64,000 nucleotides of DNA from Pseudogymnoascus destructans (taxonomy: Eukaryota > Ascomycota > Leotiomycetes > Thelebolales > Thelebolaceae): NCBI RefSeq assembly GCF_001641265.1, contig NW_020167532.1, positions 124,001 through 188,000 on the forward strand, given 5' to 3'. Positions 1 to 11,334 of the stretch are shown piece after piece (positions within the stretch are counted from its first letter, which is position 1; the number at the start of each line of letters is the position of its first letter). Both the position numbers and the translations under genes were made by a program. Below the pieces are notes generated by a model. It was not told the origin of the DNA and did no database searches. It was given only the letters and a program-made list of their open reading frames with translations.

Positions 1-2208
1 ACCGTTTCGAAGACTCATCGATGGTTTTGGAGGAAGCTGCAGAATACAGCCTCAGCTCTCTCGATGCTATTGAGACGCATGTTGCTCAAGCAGAGTGTTT
101 GTTCCGACAGAGCTCGGCATTGCTGCCGGCCGACTCCGTTTATTCTGTGCTTCAGGACTCAACAATCTCGTTCCCGGCCGTTGTCGGCGCAAAGACGGCG
201 TCTTTGGAGAGGGTATCCGCCGTTCGCACTACGCCTCCAAAGAAAAACCATAGTTCACCGCGCAATGCTTCATTACCTCGCGGGTCAGCTATGTCTTGGG
301 TGGACCCTCTGAAACAAGCCCACGATCACCTGGTAGAAGCCTATTCTACTGCGTCGCAAATTTCGTCAACTCGGGTACTAACTCAAATCGCATCTTTCCT
401 GAATACAACGAGCCTACTTCTCTCAACTTACCACGGGCTCAAACTCAAGGCTTTCCAGCCGGGCGCTGTAGCATCAGCATTAGGTAAGTTATCATAATTA
501 CAGTATTAAGGGATGGAACTGACAATACGCAGAGTTAGCAAAAGCAATTGCGGTTCAACGGGAGCGAGATGCCGTTATGTCGGACGTAGACGCGGAAACA
601 ACCAAAGAGGGAGATCTCCGATGGCCAGTTATCAAAACCGAAAGCCATCAAAATGATAGCAACGGCCGCCTAGCGATGCAGCAAGCTCGATTCCAAAAAG
701 AATATATAGACATCATCCCATCCGCCTGGAAAGTGGTATCAGTCATGCTTAGTGAAAGTCGGGATGAGCTTGTGCTAGCTAAATTCGAAGCGGGGCACTC
801 TCCTTTTATCCTGCGAGTACCCCTGGAGCGTAATAGTTCACGGGATGCGGATGAAGAAGTTTTCGGCTTTGACCAGGGAAAGGCGGAACTCCATGAAATT
901 ATCGACCTCGCCAATGCTAGTGCCCATGGAGGCCGTGATGTCTCCGGCCGGGAGGGAAAGATTGCGTGGTGGGCGGAGCGTGATGAGCTAAATGTAAGGC
1001 TCAAGGAACTCCTCGACAACGTTGAGAAGGTTTGGCTGGGTGGATTCAAGGGGATTTTCTCTCAACATACAATACAACCCGACTTGCTGGCACGATTCCA
1101 GAAATCATTCCAAAATACCCTAGACAAGTACCTTCCATCTCGACAGCGGACGAACAAGAGGAAGAAGGCAAGCCCTGGAGTCACCTTGGACCCACGGATT
1201 CTTGAGCTTTTCGTCGGGCTCGGAGACCCATTCTCGGAGGACTGTGATCTAGACGAGCCATTGACTGACCTTCTCTACTTCGTCGTGGACATTCTGCAAT
1301 TCCACGGCGAGCGCAATGCATATGACGAAATAGACTTTGACTCTATGGTTCTCGACACGCTTGACGCGCTCCGTTGTTATCACCAAGCCGTAGCTAACGC
1401 TGGCGTCGCAGAACAAAGTCACACGGTCCTGATCCTCGACAAGTCTTTACATTCTCTCCCCTGGGAGTCTCTCCCGTGCATGGAAGGCCAGGCCGTATCA
1501 AGACTCCCATCCATGGGCTGCCTCCGCGACCGAATCCTAAGCCAGCAAAAGAAGGTGGCAATGGAGGGGCGGCCAGATGGCACATATATCAACCGCAGCA
1601 AAGGCAGCTATGTCCTCAACCCCGGCCAAGACCTCAAAACCACGCAAGCCACCTTTGCAAAGGGCCTTCAAAAACTCGACGACTGGAGCAGCGTCGTCGA
1701 GCGCGAGCCCGCGGAGACTGAACTGAAAGGCATGCTCGCCAATGGCGACCTGTATCTGTACTTTGGCCACGGCAGCGGCGCGCAGTACATCCGCTCTAAG
1801 ACGATCAAGAAGCTCGAGACGTGCGCGACGACGTTCCTGATGGGCTGCAGCAGCGCTACCCTCGTTGATGTGGGTGAATTCATGCCCTACGGCTCGCCGA
1901 TGAGTTATATGATTGCTGGTGCGCCGGCGGTGGTGGGCACGCTGTGGGATGTGACGGATAAGGATATCGATCGGTTTGCGAAGGGCACGTTTGAGTCGTG
2001 GGGGCTGTATGGTGGGGATGCGGCTGTGGCGGTGGAGAAGGCGACGAAGATGCCGGGGAGGGGGAGGAAGAAGGTCGAGCCGGTGGTGGTGGAGAGGGAG
2101 AGGGTGAGCTTGGTTAAGGCGGTGGCGGAGGGGAAGAAGGCGTGTCATTTTAAGTACCTTACTGCGGCGGCGGTGGTGGTGTATGGTGTTCCTGTTTATT
2201 TCGAGTAG
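1..2208 (+). CDS. ESP1: Separase, C-terminal part (5' end outside window)
   Basis: Clan CD cysteine protease that cleaves cohesin's kleisin subunit at anaphase onset. The gene enters from the left edge. Exons are <1-483 and 533-2208, with a 49-bp intron (donor GTAAGT, branch CTGAC, acceptor CAG) in a phase that restores the frame (split codon GAG). The peptidase C50 domain is clear. The catalytic His lies in YFGHGSG (His codon 1768-1770) and the catalytic Cys in FLMGCSSA (Cys codon 1846-1848). LHSLPWESLPC upstream is also typical of the family. Both catalytic residues are present, so the enzyme should be active. The long N-terminal superhelical region that binds securin is mostly outside the window. 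Identification is from family motifs (fungal BimB/Cut1/Esp1). Confidence 0.95.
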
Positions 2209-3450
2209 AGGGGTGGTGCATTTGGGGTGGTTTTGGTGTTTGAAAGGGGGATTCATTGCTGGAGTTGCATTTTGGTGGCGTTTGAAGCGTCGCAGAGCGG
2301 TTACGATTGTTATAATCTATAAATGCTAATTAGATTTTATACTGATTCTGGTGTGTGCGATTTGGCTGTGAAAATGATGTGACAGGCTATTTATTATCTT
2401 AACATGACTTGCTCGGCCAATGCAGTCTCTCTTTTGGGCGGCATAGGTGAAGATCGGGATGCATAGGGGCGTAAGGCTGGCTGTGCGTGAAGCATTGCAC
2501 AATAATGCCAACAAGCCGCACACGTAGGATTAATAATAAGCAAATCCCATCATACTGTCCGAGACGGATTATCTAAGCTGGAATATCCATTAAGTTACGA
2601 GTCGCCCAATCCCTATGGAAGGAATGGAAGGAAGCGGGGAAAGAGCAGCTTATGCATGGGATAGTGATATCATAGGATCACAGGATAATTATCTGGCAAC
2701 TGATGATGATGGGGATCTGCACGAATGAATGGCTGTGATAGCGTAGTGGCGGACATATTTGTGAAAATTGGGGGTGCAGAACTACGAGGGCATCTCTGTG
2801 GTGGTGGCGTGGGGACGAGTGGATGGATGGCGGGTTGTGGTTGCGTGTATCGGGTTGCGCGCGCGTGTTGTTGTTGTCGTCGTCGTCGTCGCCGCGGGGG
2901 TTCATAGAGTAGTAGTTGTAGATTATAGATATTGTCCATTGCTTTGGATTTTCTTGTATATATCTCTCTCTACCTGTCGCCATTGCTGACCTCGTCGCCG
3001 TCGTGATCTGCTCTTTTTGTGTTGAGTTCCTCCTGGTATCCGCTGAAGCCACAGAGAGACCCCACGTCGAATCACCAACACGACGAAACCAGCTCGACAT
3101 TCCAAGCCCTTCAGGAGCTGGAAGCTGGTCTTGATTGCATTGAAGCTTCATATATTTTTTCGGGTTTTCTCTCAGATTCACCATCATTCTACACAAGACG
3201 GGAGATATTTGCAGCAATTGCCGCCGGTGATCACTGGTATTTCGAATGGTAACTGTTGGAAGGTGAAAGAAGCTCTCTCCCCACAGCCCACAGGGACGAA
3301 AGTCGGACAACGCTCGGACACGGCTTGGACAGCTCGACGAGGACATCTTTTTTCTCCGAAATTATACCCAAGGACGTCAAGAATATATTTCTGTTTTAAT
3401 TCATTCGACTGTGCTGTACTGCTGTGGTTCAGTGTATCATCTTTTTGGTG

Positions 3451-3609
3451 CTGTTGGTCTGTTGGTCTGTTGGTCTGTTGGTCTGTTGGTCTGTTGGTCT
3501 GTTGGTCTGTTGGTCTGTTGGTCTGTTGCTCTGTTGCTCTGTTGCTCTGTTGCTCTGTTGCTCTGTGCTCTGTTGCTCAGTTGCTCAGTTGCTCAGTTGC
3601 TCAGTTGCT
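3451..3609. repeat. Segmented 8-bp minisatellite (CTGTTGGT/CTGTTGCT/CAGTTGCT)
   Basis: Twenty consecutive units. By direct count these are nine CTGTTGGT, five CTGTTGCT, one 7-bp unit lacking a T, one CTGTTGCT, and four CAGTTGCT. Variants are grouped in blocks rather than mixed, as expected if the array grew by successive local duplication of changed units. It lies about 440 bp upstream of the J-protein ATG. Confidence 0.95.
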
Positions 3610-3669
3610 CCTCCTGGGTTCAATTTGCTCCTATTCAACATTCAAACATCCCCATCTACACGCTGCAAC

Positions 3670-3866
3670 TCCACTGGACGCAACTCACTGGACGAACTCA
3701 CTGGACGCAACTCACTGGACGAACTCACTGGACGAACTCACTGGACGAACTCACTGGACGAACTCACTGGACGGACTTTGCACTCTCTCACTGGACGCAC
3801 TCACTGGACGGACTCTGCACTCTCTCACTGGACGCACTCACTGGACGGACTCTGCACTCTCCCGCT
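3670..3866. repeat. 13-bp minisatellite (ACTCACTGGACGA) with higher-order unit
   Basis: Repeats built on CTCACTGGACG, first as a 13-14-bp period, then as a compound unit (CTGGACGGACTCTGCACTCT plus CTGGACGCACTCA) repeated between about 3760 and 3860. It lies within or just upstream of the J-protein leader. Confidence 0.9.
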
Positions 3867-4048
3867 GAACCCGTCGATTCTACCGTCTTCCTTCTCTACG
3901 GTACCACCCCACACCCAACCAAAAAAAAAATTGGCCCTAACGAATAGTTCCATACCAGAGAACCAAGCACAGCCCAGACAAACCTGCTGCTAGAGCCTAA
4001 CCCCTTGCCTTATCTTGCCTCACCCGAAATCTTTCATTGATCCTCTCA

Positions 4049-6132
4049 ATGAACTTCTTCCCCAAGTTATCCAAAAAATCAAAGAAGACCACCCCACCAC
4101 CAGACGACGACAACACCCACGACCGCACTCCTCGCAACAACAGTAGTCCTCGCCAGAGTCCTTCTCCAAAGAAGTCCTCTAGCTCATCCTCGAGATCCAA
4201 TCGTCGTGATTCGAGGGACGAACGCCGACACAGTCACACAACTTCCCACAACAGCGGCTCACGAGGCCCCACCCCAGTCTCGAGAGCCCATACCTTCGAC
4301 GCAAATACACATCCGCTGAACCTTCCGCCAGACCTGCGACGACTGTCCGCATTGTCCAACATGGCCGAACAAATGCGTTCAGACCCGATGGAGGTCGACA
4401 CTGACGTGCACGCACAGCCGTCGTCACCCGCAGAAAAAATCCCCGCAGCCTTCAATTCTACTACACCGAATGGCGCGAACGGCACAACGAACAAGGACAG
4501 CATGGACGTGGATAGCGGGGCGCCCACGCCTCCACCGCATAAGAGCCCTCCTACGAGCCCGGTTGCGGCTGCTCCTCCCACGCCAGAGGAGGCGGAAGCT
4601 TTCAAGAATGCTGGAAACAAGCATTATAAGGCGAAGGAGTACGGGAAGGCAATTGAGGAGTATACCAAAGGTACTATTATCCGACGCACGCACTCTGGAA
4701 ATATCATATTAACCATATTATAGCCGTCGAGGCAATGCCGTCATCCGCAACATACCTGAACAACCGTGCCGCAGCCTACATCTCCAATGCAAACTACGAC
4801 AAGGCCCTCGAAGACGCCCTACGTGCCAACGAGCTCGAGCCGAACAGCCCTAAAATCCTACTGAGGTTGGCACGCATTTACACAAACCTGGGCAGGCCGG
4901 AGGAGGCATTAAGCACATACGACCAGATCCAGCCCCCTCCATCAGCAAAGGATGTAGCACCAGCCAAGGCAATGAAGCAGCACATCTCAGTAGCAGAAGA
5001 TGCGCTGAAGCACGGCACAACCGGCTCGATGGCCTTGCACGCCCTCGACCAGGCAGAGAAGTTCCTCGGTGTCGGTGCACAGAAGCCCAGAAAATGGCAG
5101 CTGATGCGCGGAGAGGCGTACCTCAAGATGGGCAATGTGAACGCCCTCGGAGACGCCCAGAACGTTGCCATGTCGCTGCTGAGGAGCAACAAATCCGACC
5201 CCGAGGCATTAGTGCTGCGAGGAAGGGCCCTGTACGCACAAGGCGACAACGAGAAGGCCATCCAGCACTTCCGCCAAGCACTGAACTGCGACCCCGACTA
5301 CCGCGACGCCGTCAAGTACCTGCGCATAGTGCAGAAGCTGGACCGCATGAAGTCGGACGGAAACGCAGACTACAAGCTCGGGCACTGGCAGACGGCGCTG
5401 GACAAGTACACCGAGGCGCTAGAGGTGGACCCGCTCAACAAGGGCACCAACTCCAAGCTCCTCCAGAACCGCGCGCTGTGCCGCATCAAGCTGACGGACT
5501 ACGAGGGCGCCATCGCCGACTGCGAGTCCGCGCTGCGCCTCGACTCCTCCTACACCAAGGCGCGCAAGACGAAGGCCATCGCGCTCGGCCAATCGGGCAA
5601 CTGGGAAGAAGCCGTCCGGGAGCTGAAAGTGCTCGCGGAATCTGACCCTTCCGACACCACCCTGCCCAAGGAGGTCCGGAAGGCGGAACTGGAGCTCAAG
5701 AAGAGCAGGCGCAAGGATTACTACAAGATCCTTGGAATCGAGAAGGAGGCCAATGAGACGGAGATCAAGAAGGCGTACCGCAAACTCGCTATCGTGCATC
5801 ACCCTGACAAGAACCCCGATGATAAGGACGCAGAGGACCGCTTTAAGGATATCGGCGAGGCGTACGAGACGCTCAGCGATCCGCAAAAGCGCGCTAAGTA
5901 CGATAGCGGCGAGGACCTCATGGATCCCGCTGATATGTTTGGCGGCGGCGGATTCGGGGGTGGAGGTTTCGGTGGCGGCGGCGGAATGGGAGGGATCGAT
6001 CCAGAGATCTTGTTCCAGATGATGAATGGTGGTGGTGGTGGCGGATTCGGCGGCGGTGGAAGGGGTGGTGGGTTCCCTGGCGGTGGGTTCTCAGGGGGTG
6101 GAGGTGGTGGGCAGCACTTCCATTTCGGATAG
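4049..6132 (+). CDS. TPR and J-domain co-chaperone (DNAJC7/Tpr2-like)
   Basis: Two exons, 4049-4670 and 4724-6132 (53-bp intron, TATTAAC branch, TATAG acceptor); 676 aa. The ATG at 4049 is used because the longer open frame begins with TTG. Residues 1 to about 170 are a Ser/Pro/basic disordered region. TPR repeats run from about 180 (AFKNAGNKHYKAKEYGKAIE) to about 520. The J domain follows (about 538-605, starting KDYYKILGIE) with the HPD motif in VHHPDKN. A Gly/Phe-rich tail ends in HFHFG. Such proteins use TPRs to bind Hsp70/Hsp90 tails and HPD to stimulate Hsp70 ATPase in the cytosol. The frame stays open after the TAG (see 6133-6438). Confidence 0.93.
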
Positions 6133-6438
6133 CCACCAACTACTACTACTCCAACAACACCGTCGAGTTCGGAGGATGAGAGCACCGGCGGCGGCGGTGG
6201 CGGCGGCGGTGTAGGCGATAGAGCGGGAAAACGGACGCGCTCACACTGGGAAGCGCCGGAGAGGGACCAGATGGACGGCACGTGGCGCGATAATCGCATA
6301 AAGCGCTTCCGCCAGTTCGGCTTCGTGCTCCTGGGCGTGCTGGCGTTCTTACCGCTCGAAGTCGTGCTGGGGCTCGCGGGGCTGGCGGCGGCTGCGTTGG
6401 CGGTGTCGAGGGATTTGAGGATGTGGATTGTACGTTGA
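6133..6438 (+). other. In-frame coding-like extension after the J-protein stop, with a membrane segment
   Basis: After TAG (6130-6132) the same frame runs 101 sense codons to TGA. It encodes a Thr/Pro/Ser-acidic stretch, a Gly run, a basic segment (RDNRIKRFRQ) and about 30 hydrophobic residues (FGFVLLGVLAFLPLEVVLGL onward), ending RDLRMWIVR. Codons in the middle are strongly GC-ending (CGC TTC CGC CAG TTC GGC TTC GTG CTC CTG), as in real exons nearby. It may be a readthrough tail, an alternatively spliced tail, a separate 55-aa protein from the ATG at 6271, or a decayed C-terminus. The obvious GTGGGT donors upstream do not give the right phase with the TAG as acceptor. Confidence 0.5.
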
Positions 6439-7319
6439 TGGTGTGGGCGTGTTTCTGCTCGGATTTTGGGATTTTTAAAGGGCGGGATGGGCTACCTACC
6501 ATTTTGGCTTTTGTTTACTACAACTGGTTGGGAGGGGAGAAGTACAGTGTGTTTGGGAAGGATGGGGAGCAAGCATACGGATACACATACATGCATCATG
6601 GGTTGCATTGCATTATAGAGATTTCTAAGGAACTATAATTTCTAGAAAAGCTTTGTTTGATTTGATGGTGCTTCTGATAATGATGCTATGAATATGACCT
6701 GGATGATTCCGCATGAACACCTCCATTGATTCCCTCCCATCAGAGCCATAACTGTTTCTCCATACAGAGTTAAAAATAAATATACCCCACCCCCAACCGA
6801 GCATTTCCTTACTTATTTGTTCATTCCCCGCAAAGAAAGGGGAAATCGTACATGGAGCATCTAAAAAGTAATTATCCAAACCGAAAAAAAAAATTATGCA
6901 GGTTCAACATCATATATATATATCCACCACCAACATAACATCCATATCAAAATCACATCCTCACAACACGTTCAAATATTAGGTAGTAGTTAGTAGTACT
7001 GATTCACATTTTTTCCTAATTTCTTTAATAAAACCTTTCCTCCAGCAATCCGCAGTTGAGAACGGACGCCAAAAAAAAAGTATAAGACAACCACAACAAC
7101 ACAGAAAGATTTTATAGTTTATCTATCCTTCCCCCCTTCCACCCATTTGTCCCCCCTCATTTATTTTGGCGAGAGAAGCAACCAACTTGCTTGCTACCAA
7201 ACACCCCCTCATCCCCCCTCCCGAATCAGAATCCATTAATTAAAAAGGAGCCCATAAAAGAGGTTAAGTAGTCGAAGATGGAAAGAGTAGCAGCGTTACT
7301 GCGAACAGTGAGGCAGCAC
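6439..7319. other. Intergenic between convergent genes
   Basis: AT-rich 3' flanks of the J-protein gene and the STM1 gene. It includes homopolymer A/T runs and a CCCTTCC-rich stretch near 7130-7220. No gene was seen. Confidence 0.7.
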
Positions 7320-8765
7320 TTAAGCGCCCAGGCTGGGGAACGCCTTCTGGTCCTCAGTGTTGATTGGGGCGGCGCCGCCCCTGGGAGCGCCACCAGCGCG
7401 TGGGGCACCACCACGTGGTCCACCACGGCCGCCACGAGGGGCGCCATCACCGCGGGGTCCGCGGAAAGCACCGCGCTCGCCACGGAAGTTGCCACGCTCG
7501 CCGCGGTCACCACCACGACGGGGTCCATCACCACGGCCGCGTCCACCGCGTCCGGAGTCGCGGCTGGGCTGCTCGACGAAGCGCTGGTCAATCTCAACGA
7601 CCTCCTTCTGCTTGCGCTCGCGGGCGCGCTTGGCCTTGGTGGTGGCGGCGGCAATGAAGGCCTCCTCGTCGTCGGTCTTCTTGAACTGGCTGGCGCTGGC
7701 CCACTTCTTGTCCTCCTTGATGCCTTCGTTGGCCTTGCGGGTGGCGGAGGCGGAGAGGGAGAGCTTCTCGGCTTGAGCGATCAGGTAGTCGGCGTAGGAC
7801 ACGGAGTTGTCCTGCTCCTCCTCCTCGGGGGTGCGGCCGTCGGCGTTGACGGGGGCGGCGTCGCCGTCCTCGGTCAGAGCGACCTTGCCGTCAGCCTTGG
7901 CGAGGGCCTCGCCGGCGACCTCGTCGGCGCGCTCGGCCTCACCGGTCTCACCGCCCCAACCGTGAGCAACCTGCTTGTCGGCATCACTGCGAAGGAAGTT
8001 AGCTTTTGGTATATATTAATTGGAAACGAGATGATGCTCACCCGACGACAGCGCGGGAGTGACGGTCGTTCTGGCGTGGTCCGCCACGTCCACCACGGGG
8101 TCCACCACGGCCGCCACGGCCACCGTAGGTGCCAGCAGTGCGGTCCTCAGTCGGCTTGGTGCGGTTGTTGGCGCTGCCGGCGTTGCGGTCGCGGTAAGCT
8201 GTACGAGACACCGAGGTTAGCTTGCTTGGCGCTAAAAAAAGTCGCACGCTCCTTTAGCGCTATTTGGACTGGGGAAAGCTCAGAAGCTCAATTGACTCGC
8301 GCCAAAGGGAATTGTACGCACCTCCCTCGTTACCACCGGGTCCGCGACGGGGGGCGGCGTTCGCTGGGGCGCCTGGGGCCTCGCGGGGGGCGCTGCGCTT
8401 GTCGGTGCGAGCGGGAGTCCTGTCGATGACCTTCACAGGTGGCTCGGGCTCCTTGTCAGAGTCCTCATCGTGGTTGTTTCCTAAACGACACATCTGTTAG
8501 TCTTCCCATTCCCATCTTTGTAGCTTGCTATCGACAAGTCCGGTGCGACGGGTGATGGTGTCATACCGAGAAGCTCGTACAGGTTCTGCAAATCACACGA
8601 GTTAGCTTCCAATCCGAGTCATGGTCAATGTTTACTGCGCGAGCTCAAAAGATACGCGCATTCGCCCGTCTCGCAGCCGCCGCAATCGCAGACGCGGCGA
8701 CAGCTATTGACGGGATTTGGGGATTGGATTTTGCGCTTTACCTTTGAAACGACGGTGTCAGTCAT
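7320..8765 (-). CDS. STM1: STM1-like ribosome/mRNA-binding protein (HABP4/SERBP1 family)
   Basis: Five exons on the minus strand: 8765-8742, 8585-8567 (19 bp), 8480-8322, 8198-8042 and 7986-7320, all in phase; 341 aa. The N-terminus reads MTDTVVSKNLYELLGN, the Stm1 N-terminal signature. A basic/acidic linker follows, then two RGG-rich blocks and the conserved SYADYLIAQ segment with IDQRFVEQPSRD and a Gly/Arg-rich tail ending AFPSLGA. Family members clamp idle 80S ribosomes and bind RNA in the cytoplasm. The gene is recognised only after joining the tiny exons. The large open frames on the opposite strand are shadows of its GC-rich third positions. Confidence 0.92.
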
Positions 8766-9992
8766 CGTGTCCGCCTAGCTCAAGTGCCTCCGAAGAAGGC
8801 CTTGCTACCGAGTAAACAATTCGAGTAGGTGGTTGGAGGGATTCGAGATGGACAGATCCTATATATCAGGATCCTGTCTCTCGAGATGGTGAAGTTGCTG
8901 CTGAAGCTTGGGTTCGGCTTGAAGTGCGATGGAAGACGGCAAAAGCGGTTTGGCAGGGCGAGAACTTTCGGATGCCTCAAATTTCCGCCTTGCTGCATTC
9001 TCGCTTAAGTAGGGCAAAGAGTGACCAGTAGTGCTGTCTCTACTACTAACAACTACGTAGTACTATATAGTATGGAGTTATAGACCAGTAGTTAGTCTAA
9101 TGGAATAGTCTAGTTACTCTAACTCTACTATTATAGAAAACTACAGTTATAAGAGAGTTGTACTACAGTAACTGTGGCAACTAATAGGTTAAAAAAATAC
9201 CCATTATTCCATTATTCTAGTGCACGATGAGACGAGAGGAGTCTTCCTATTCCAGTTTCAAACCCCAACGTCAATCAACTAAAACTCAATTACACCCGCT
9301 ACAATTGGCTCACACCCTACAAACGATGACGCCTCCAACCAAACACAATTGCTCTCGACGCCCGCTGTGCATTTTTGCTATTTTAAGAGGTACATTTCCC
9401 CCCACCCTCCTACATATCATTCGACGTAGCTCAAAAGCTCAAGCTCGCCCGTCCTCCCCATGACGACGACCCTTCTTGGGCCCCCTCCTCCTCTCCTCCT
9501 CCCCTTCTCCTCTTTCCATTTTCGTTATGTTTTTGAAGCTTCGGGAAAGCCAGCCTATCTACAGCAATGCAGCGGCTCCCGTGTACTGTGTAGCCATCGC
9601 GGAGACCAGCGACACATAGTCGCCTTCGATAATGATACCCATTTGATCCCCTACCCCTACAGTAGTTCCGCCCCAATGCCCGTGTCCCCCCGCCCCAATG
9701 CCCGAGTCCCCCCGCCCTTTGCCAGCCGCCCTGTACTCCGTCTCTGCGTCGTCCAATCGTTTTTCATGATTTATTATTTACCATTCCGTTGTATTTATCC
9801 TCCCGGGGGGGCTTCCAAATAGCCATATCCGAGAGCAGGATGCCTTTTCCGAAGCCAGAGATAAAAAATAACAACTATAAACAAGCACAAATTCCCCTCC
9901 CAAATTGCGCCTGCAATGCCATTTTGTGTGTGAGAACTCCAAAAAAGGTACAAAAACTTTTATTTCCGAGGGTATCATTGAAATTTCCGGTC
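8766..9992. other. Intergenic: STM1 promoter and bZIP 3' flank
   Basis: The GC-rich leader of STM1 (to about 9000) is followed by an AT-rich block of short TAGTA/TACTA words at 9030-9180, including CTACGTAGTA. A pyrimidine-rich stretch at 9460-9520 and the bZIP 3' flank complete it. No gene was supported. Confidence 0.65.
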
Positions 9993-11334
9993 TCAGCGCA
10001 TCGAACTCGTGTCAAAGGTAAATTGGGTGGGGAAGTGCATGCTCGCCGACAGGCCGAATGGGTCCATGTCCAGCATCGGGTCGTAAGGGTCCAGCAGCTG
10101 CTGGGTCATCGAGTTGAATCCGGGTACGTGTTCGCCGGCCTGTGTTGTTCGTGGCTGCTGGCGTTGTTGTTGTTGTTGTTGTTGGGGGTTCATCATCGGT
10201 GGGAGTGCGAATGGCGTAGGGTATGGTCCTGGGCCGGCAGATTCGGGTTGGTCTTGATCGGAGACAATGTCGGTCTGAGCGTCGTATTCTTGTTCTGTGG
10301 CCACGGAGTTAGAAACAGACTTAACAGGGCTTTCTCCAGCGAGCCGGAAAAGGGGGGGGTGGGGGGGAACTAGCTTACCTAGTTGTTCAATGTGATTCTG
10401 GAAAGAGGGGTAGTACGCTGCAGGAGCATCTGCGGAAACCCCGGCCCCGGCGGCGGCCTGTATTCCCTTCAAAGCCGGTCCAAGTCCAGAATTTTGCGGT
10501 CCTACTGAAACACCGAGCCCGTGGTTCAAGTGCGGCTTCAGCGGCTGGGCACGCTGCTGCTGAATCTGAGCTTCTGGAGCTGGGGGTGTCAACACGTTTG
10601 CTTGCGCAAACCCGGGAGATGTCGACGTTGGTGAAGAATGGTGGGACGATGGTGTTGGCCGAGATTGTGGTGACGGGTTACCGAGAGGCACCACAGGTTC
10701 GAGCTTGGGTGCGATGTTCGAGTTTGAACGTCGTGCCTGGTGGTGACGGTTCATGATTGCCCGTTGGACCGTTGGAGGCATGGCCATTCCCTGAGGCATA
10801 TGACTGGGACCAAGAGAGGGGCTGCCTGTCTTTGCGCGCAATTCGGACTGAACGTCGATGCCTTAAAAGACATCAGTATCTCTGCCTTATAATATCAAAT
10901 GGTATAACGTACCCTTCTCCAGTAGGATCCGCTCCAGCAGCGAGTTCTTGTATCTGAGCATGAGGCACTCATCCGCGGCGCTTCTGTGGGCGGTCTGGAG
11001 GCTGTGAAGGTTCGTCTCATGGACTCGGATAGTCTCCTCCAACTGCTTGATGTACTCGGTGCGGCGCTCACGGAAAGCCGCCTGGGCCTGTCGGTTCCGC
11101 TGCTTGCGCTCCTCGGAGGTGGCGTATATCTAAGTAGAAAAGGTCAGCGACTGTTTGCCAGGCACAGTGTCTCTGGCTGGTGTTACATACTGGCTTGCGG
11201 CCTCCCTTGCGCTTGGGCTGCTCGGTATGTTCCTGGTTGGGCGGTCCGGCATCGGCCTCGGGGGTAGACTCCATGGAGTCGACGGAAGCCTCTCTCATGT
11301 CTTCTTTCTTGTCGATCGACATCTTCTCGTCCAT
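9993..11334 (-). CDS. bZIP transcription factor, fungal AP-1/Pap1-type basic region
   Basis: Four exons on the minus strand: 11334-11191, 11129-10913, 10861-10379 and 10294-9993; 381 aa. An acidic N-terminus leads to KRKGGRKPIYATSEERK and the basic region NRQAQAAFRERR (about residues 60-71), which matches the NxxAQxxFR signature of fungal AP-1 factors. A leucine heptad coil follows and ends near LLERILLEKG. The rest is disordered, with a polyglutamine run (about 10155-10190) and an acidic/aromatic end (DPMLDMDPFG) that could be an activation segment. It is a nuclear DNA-binding regulator; targets are unknown. The last intron (10295-10378, donor GTAAGC, acceptor CCACAG) is 84 bp with no stop, so its retention would add 28 residues. 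Confidence 0.9.

Larger units (their letters stand above)
2209..4048. other. Intergenic: separase 3' end and J-protein leader
   Basis: No convincing coding sequence. It holds the separase 3' UTR, a CG/GT-rich stretch near 2860-2900 and two minisatellite arrays (listed separately). From about 3880 it becomes the CT-rich leader of the next gene. Open frames here run through repeats and have no family signature. Confidence 0.7.

Noticed and set aside
3131..3993. Three overlapping plus-strand frames with VCWSVGLL and LDELTGRTHWT-type repeats
   Set aside because: They are translations of the 8-bp and 13-bp minisatellites in all three frames; none has coding character outside the repeats.
6083..6132. 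Intron that would remove the J-protein stop (donor GTGGGT, acceptor TAG)
   Set aside because: The 50-bp size is right, but exon phase does not match the downstream frame and there is no branch site.
7278..8429. 383-residue plus-strand open frame opposite STM1
   Set aside because: Ala/Gly/Val-rich shadow of the RGG-coding GC-rich exons; it crosses STM1 introns and has no family signature.
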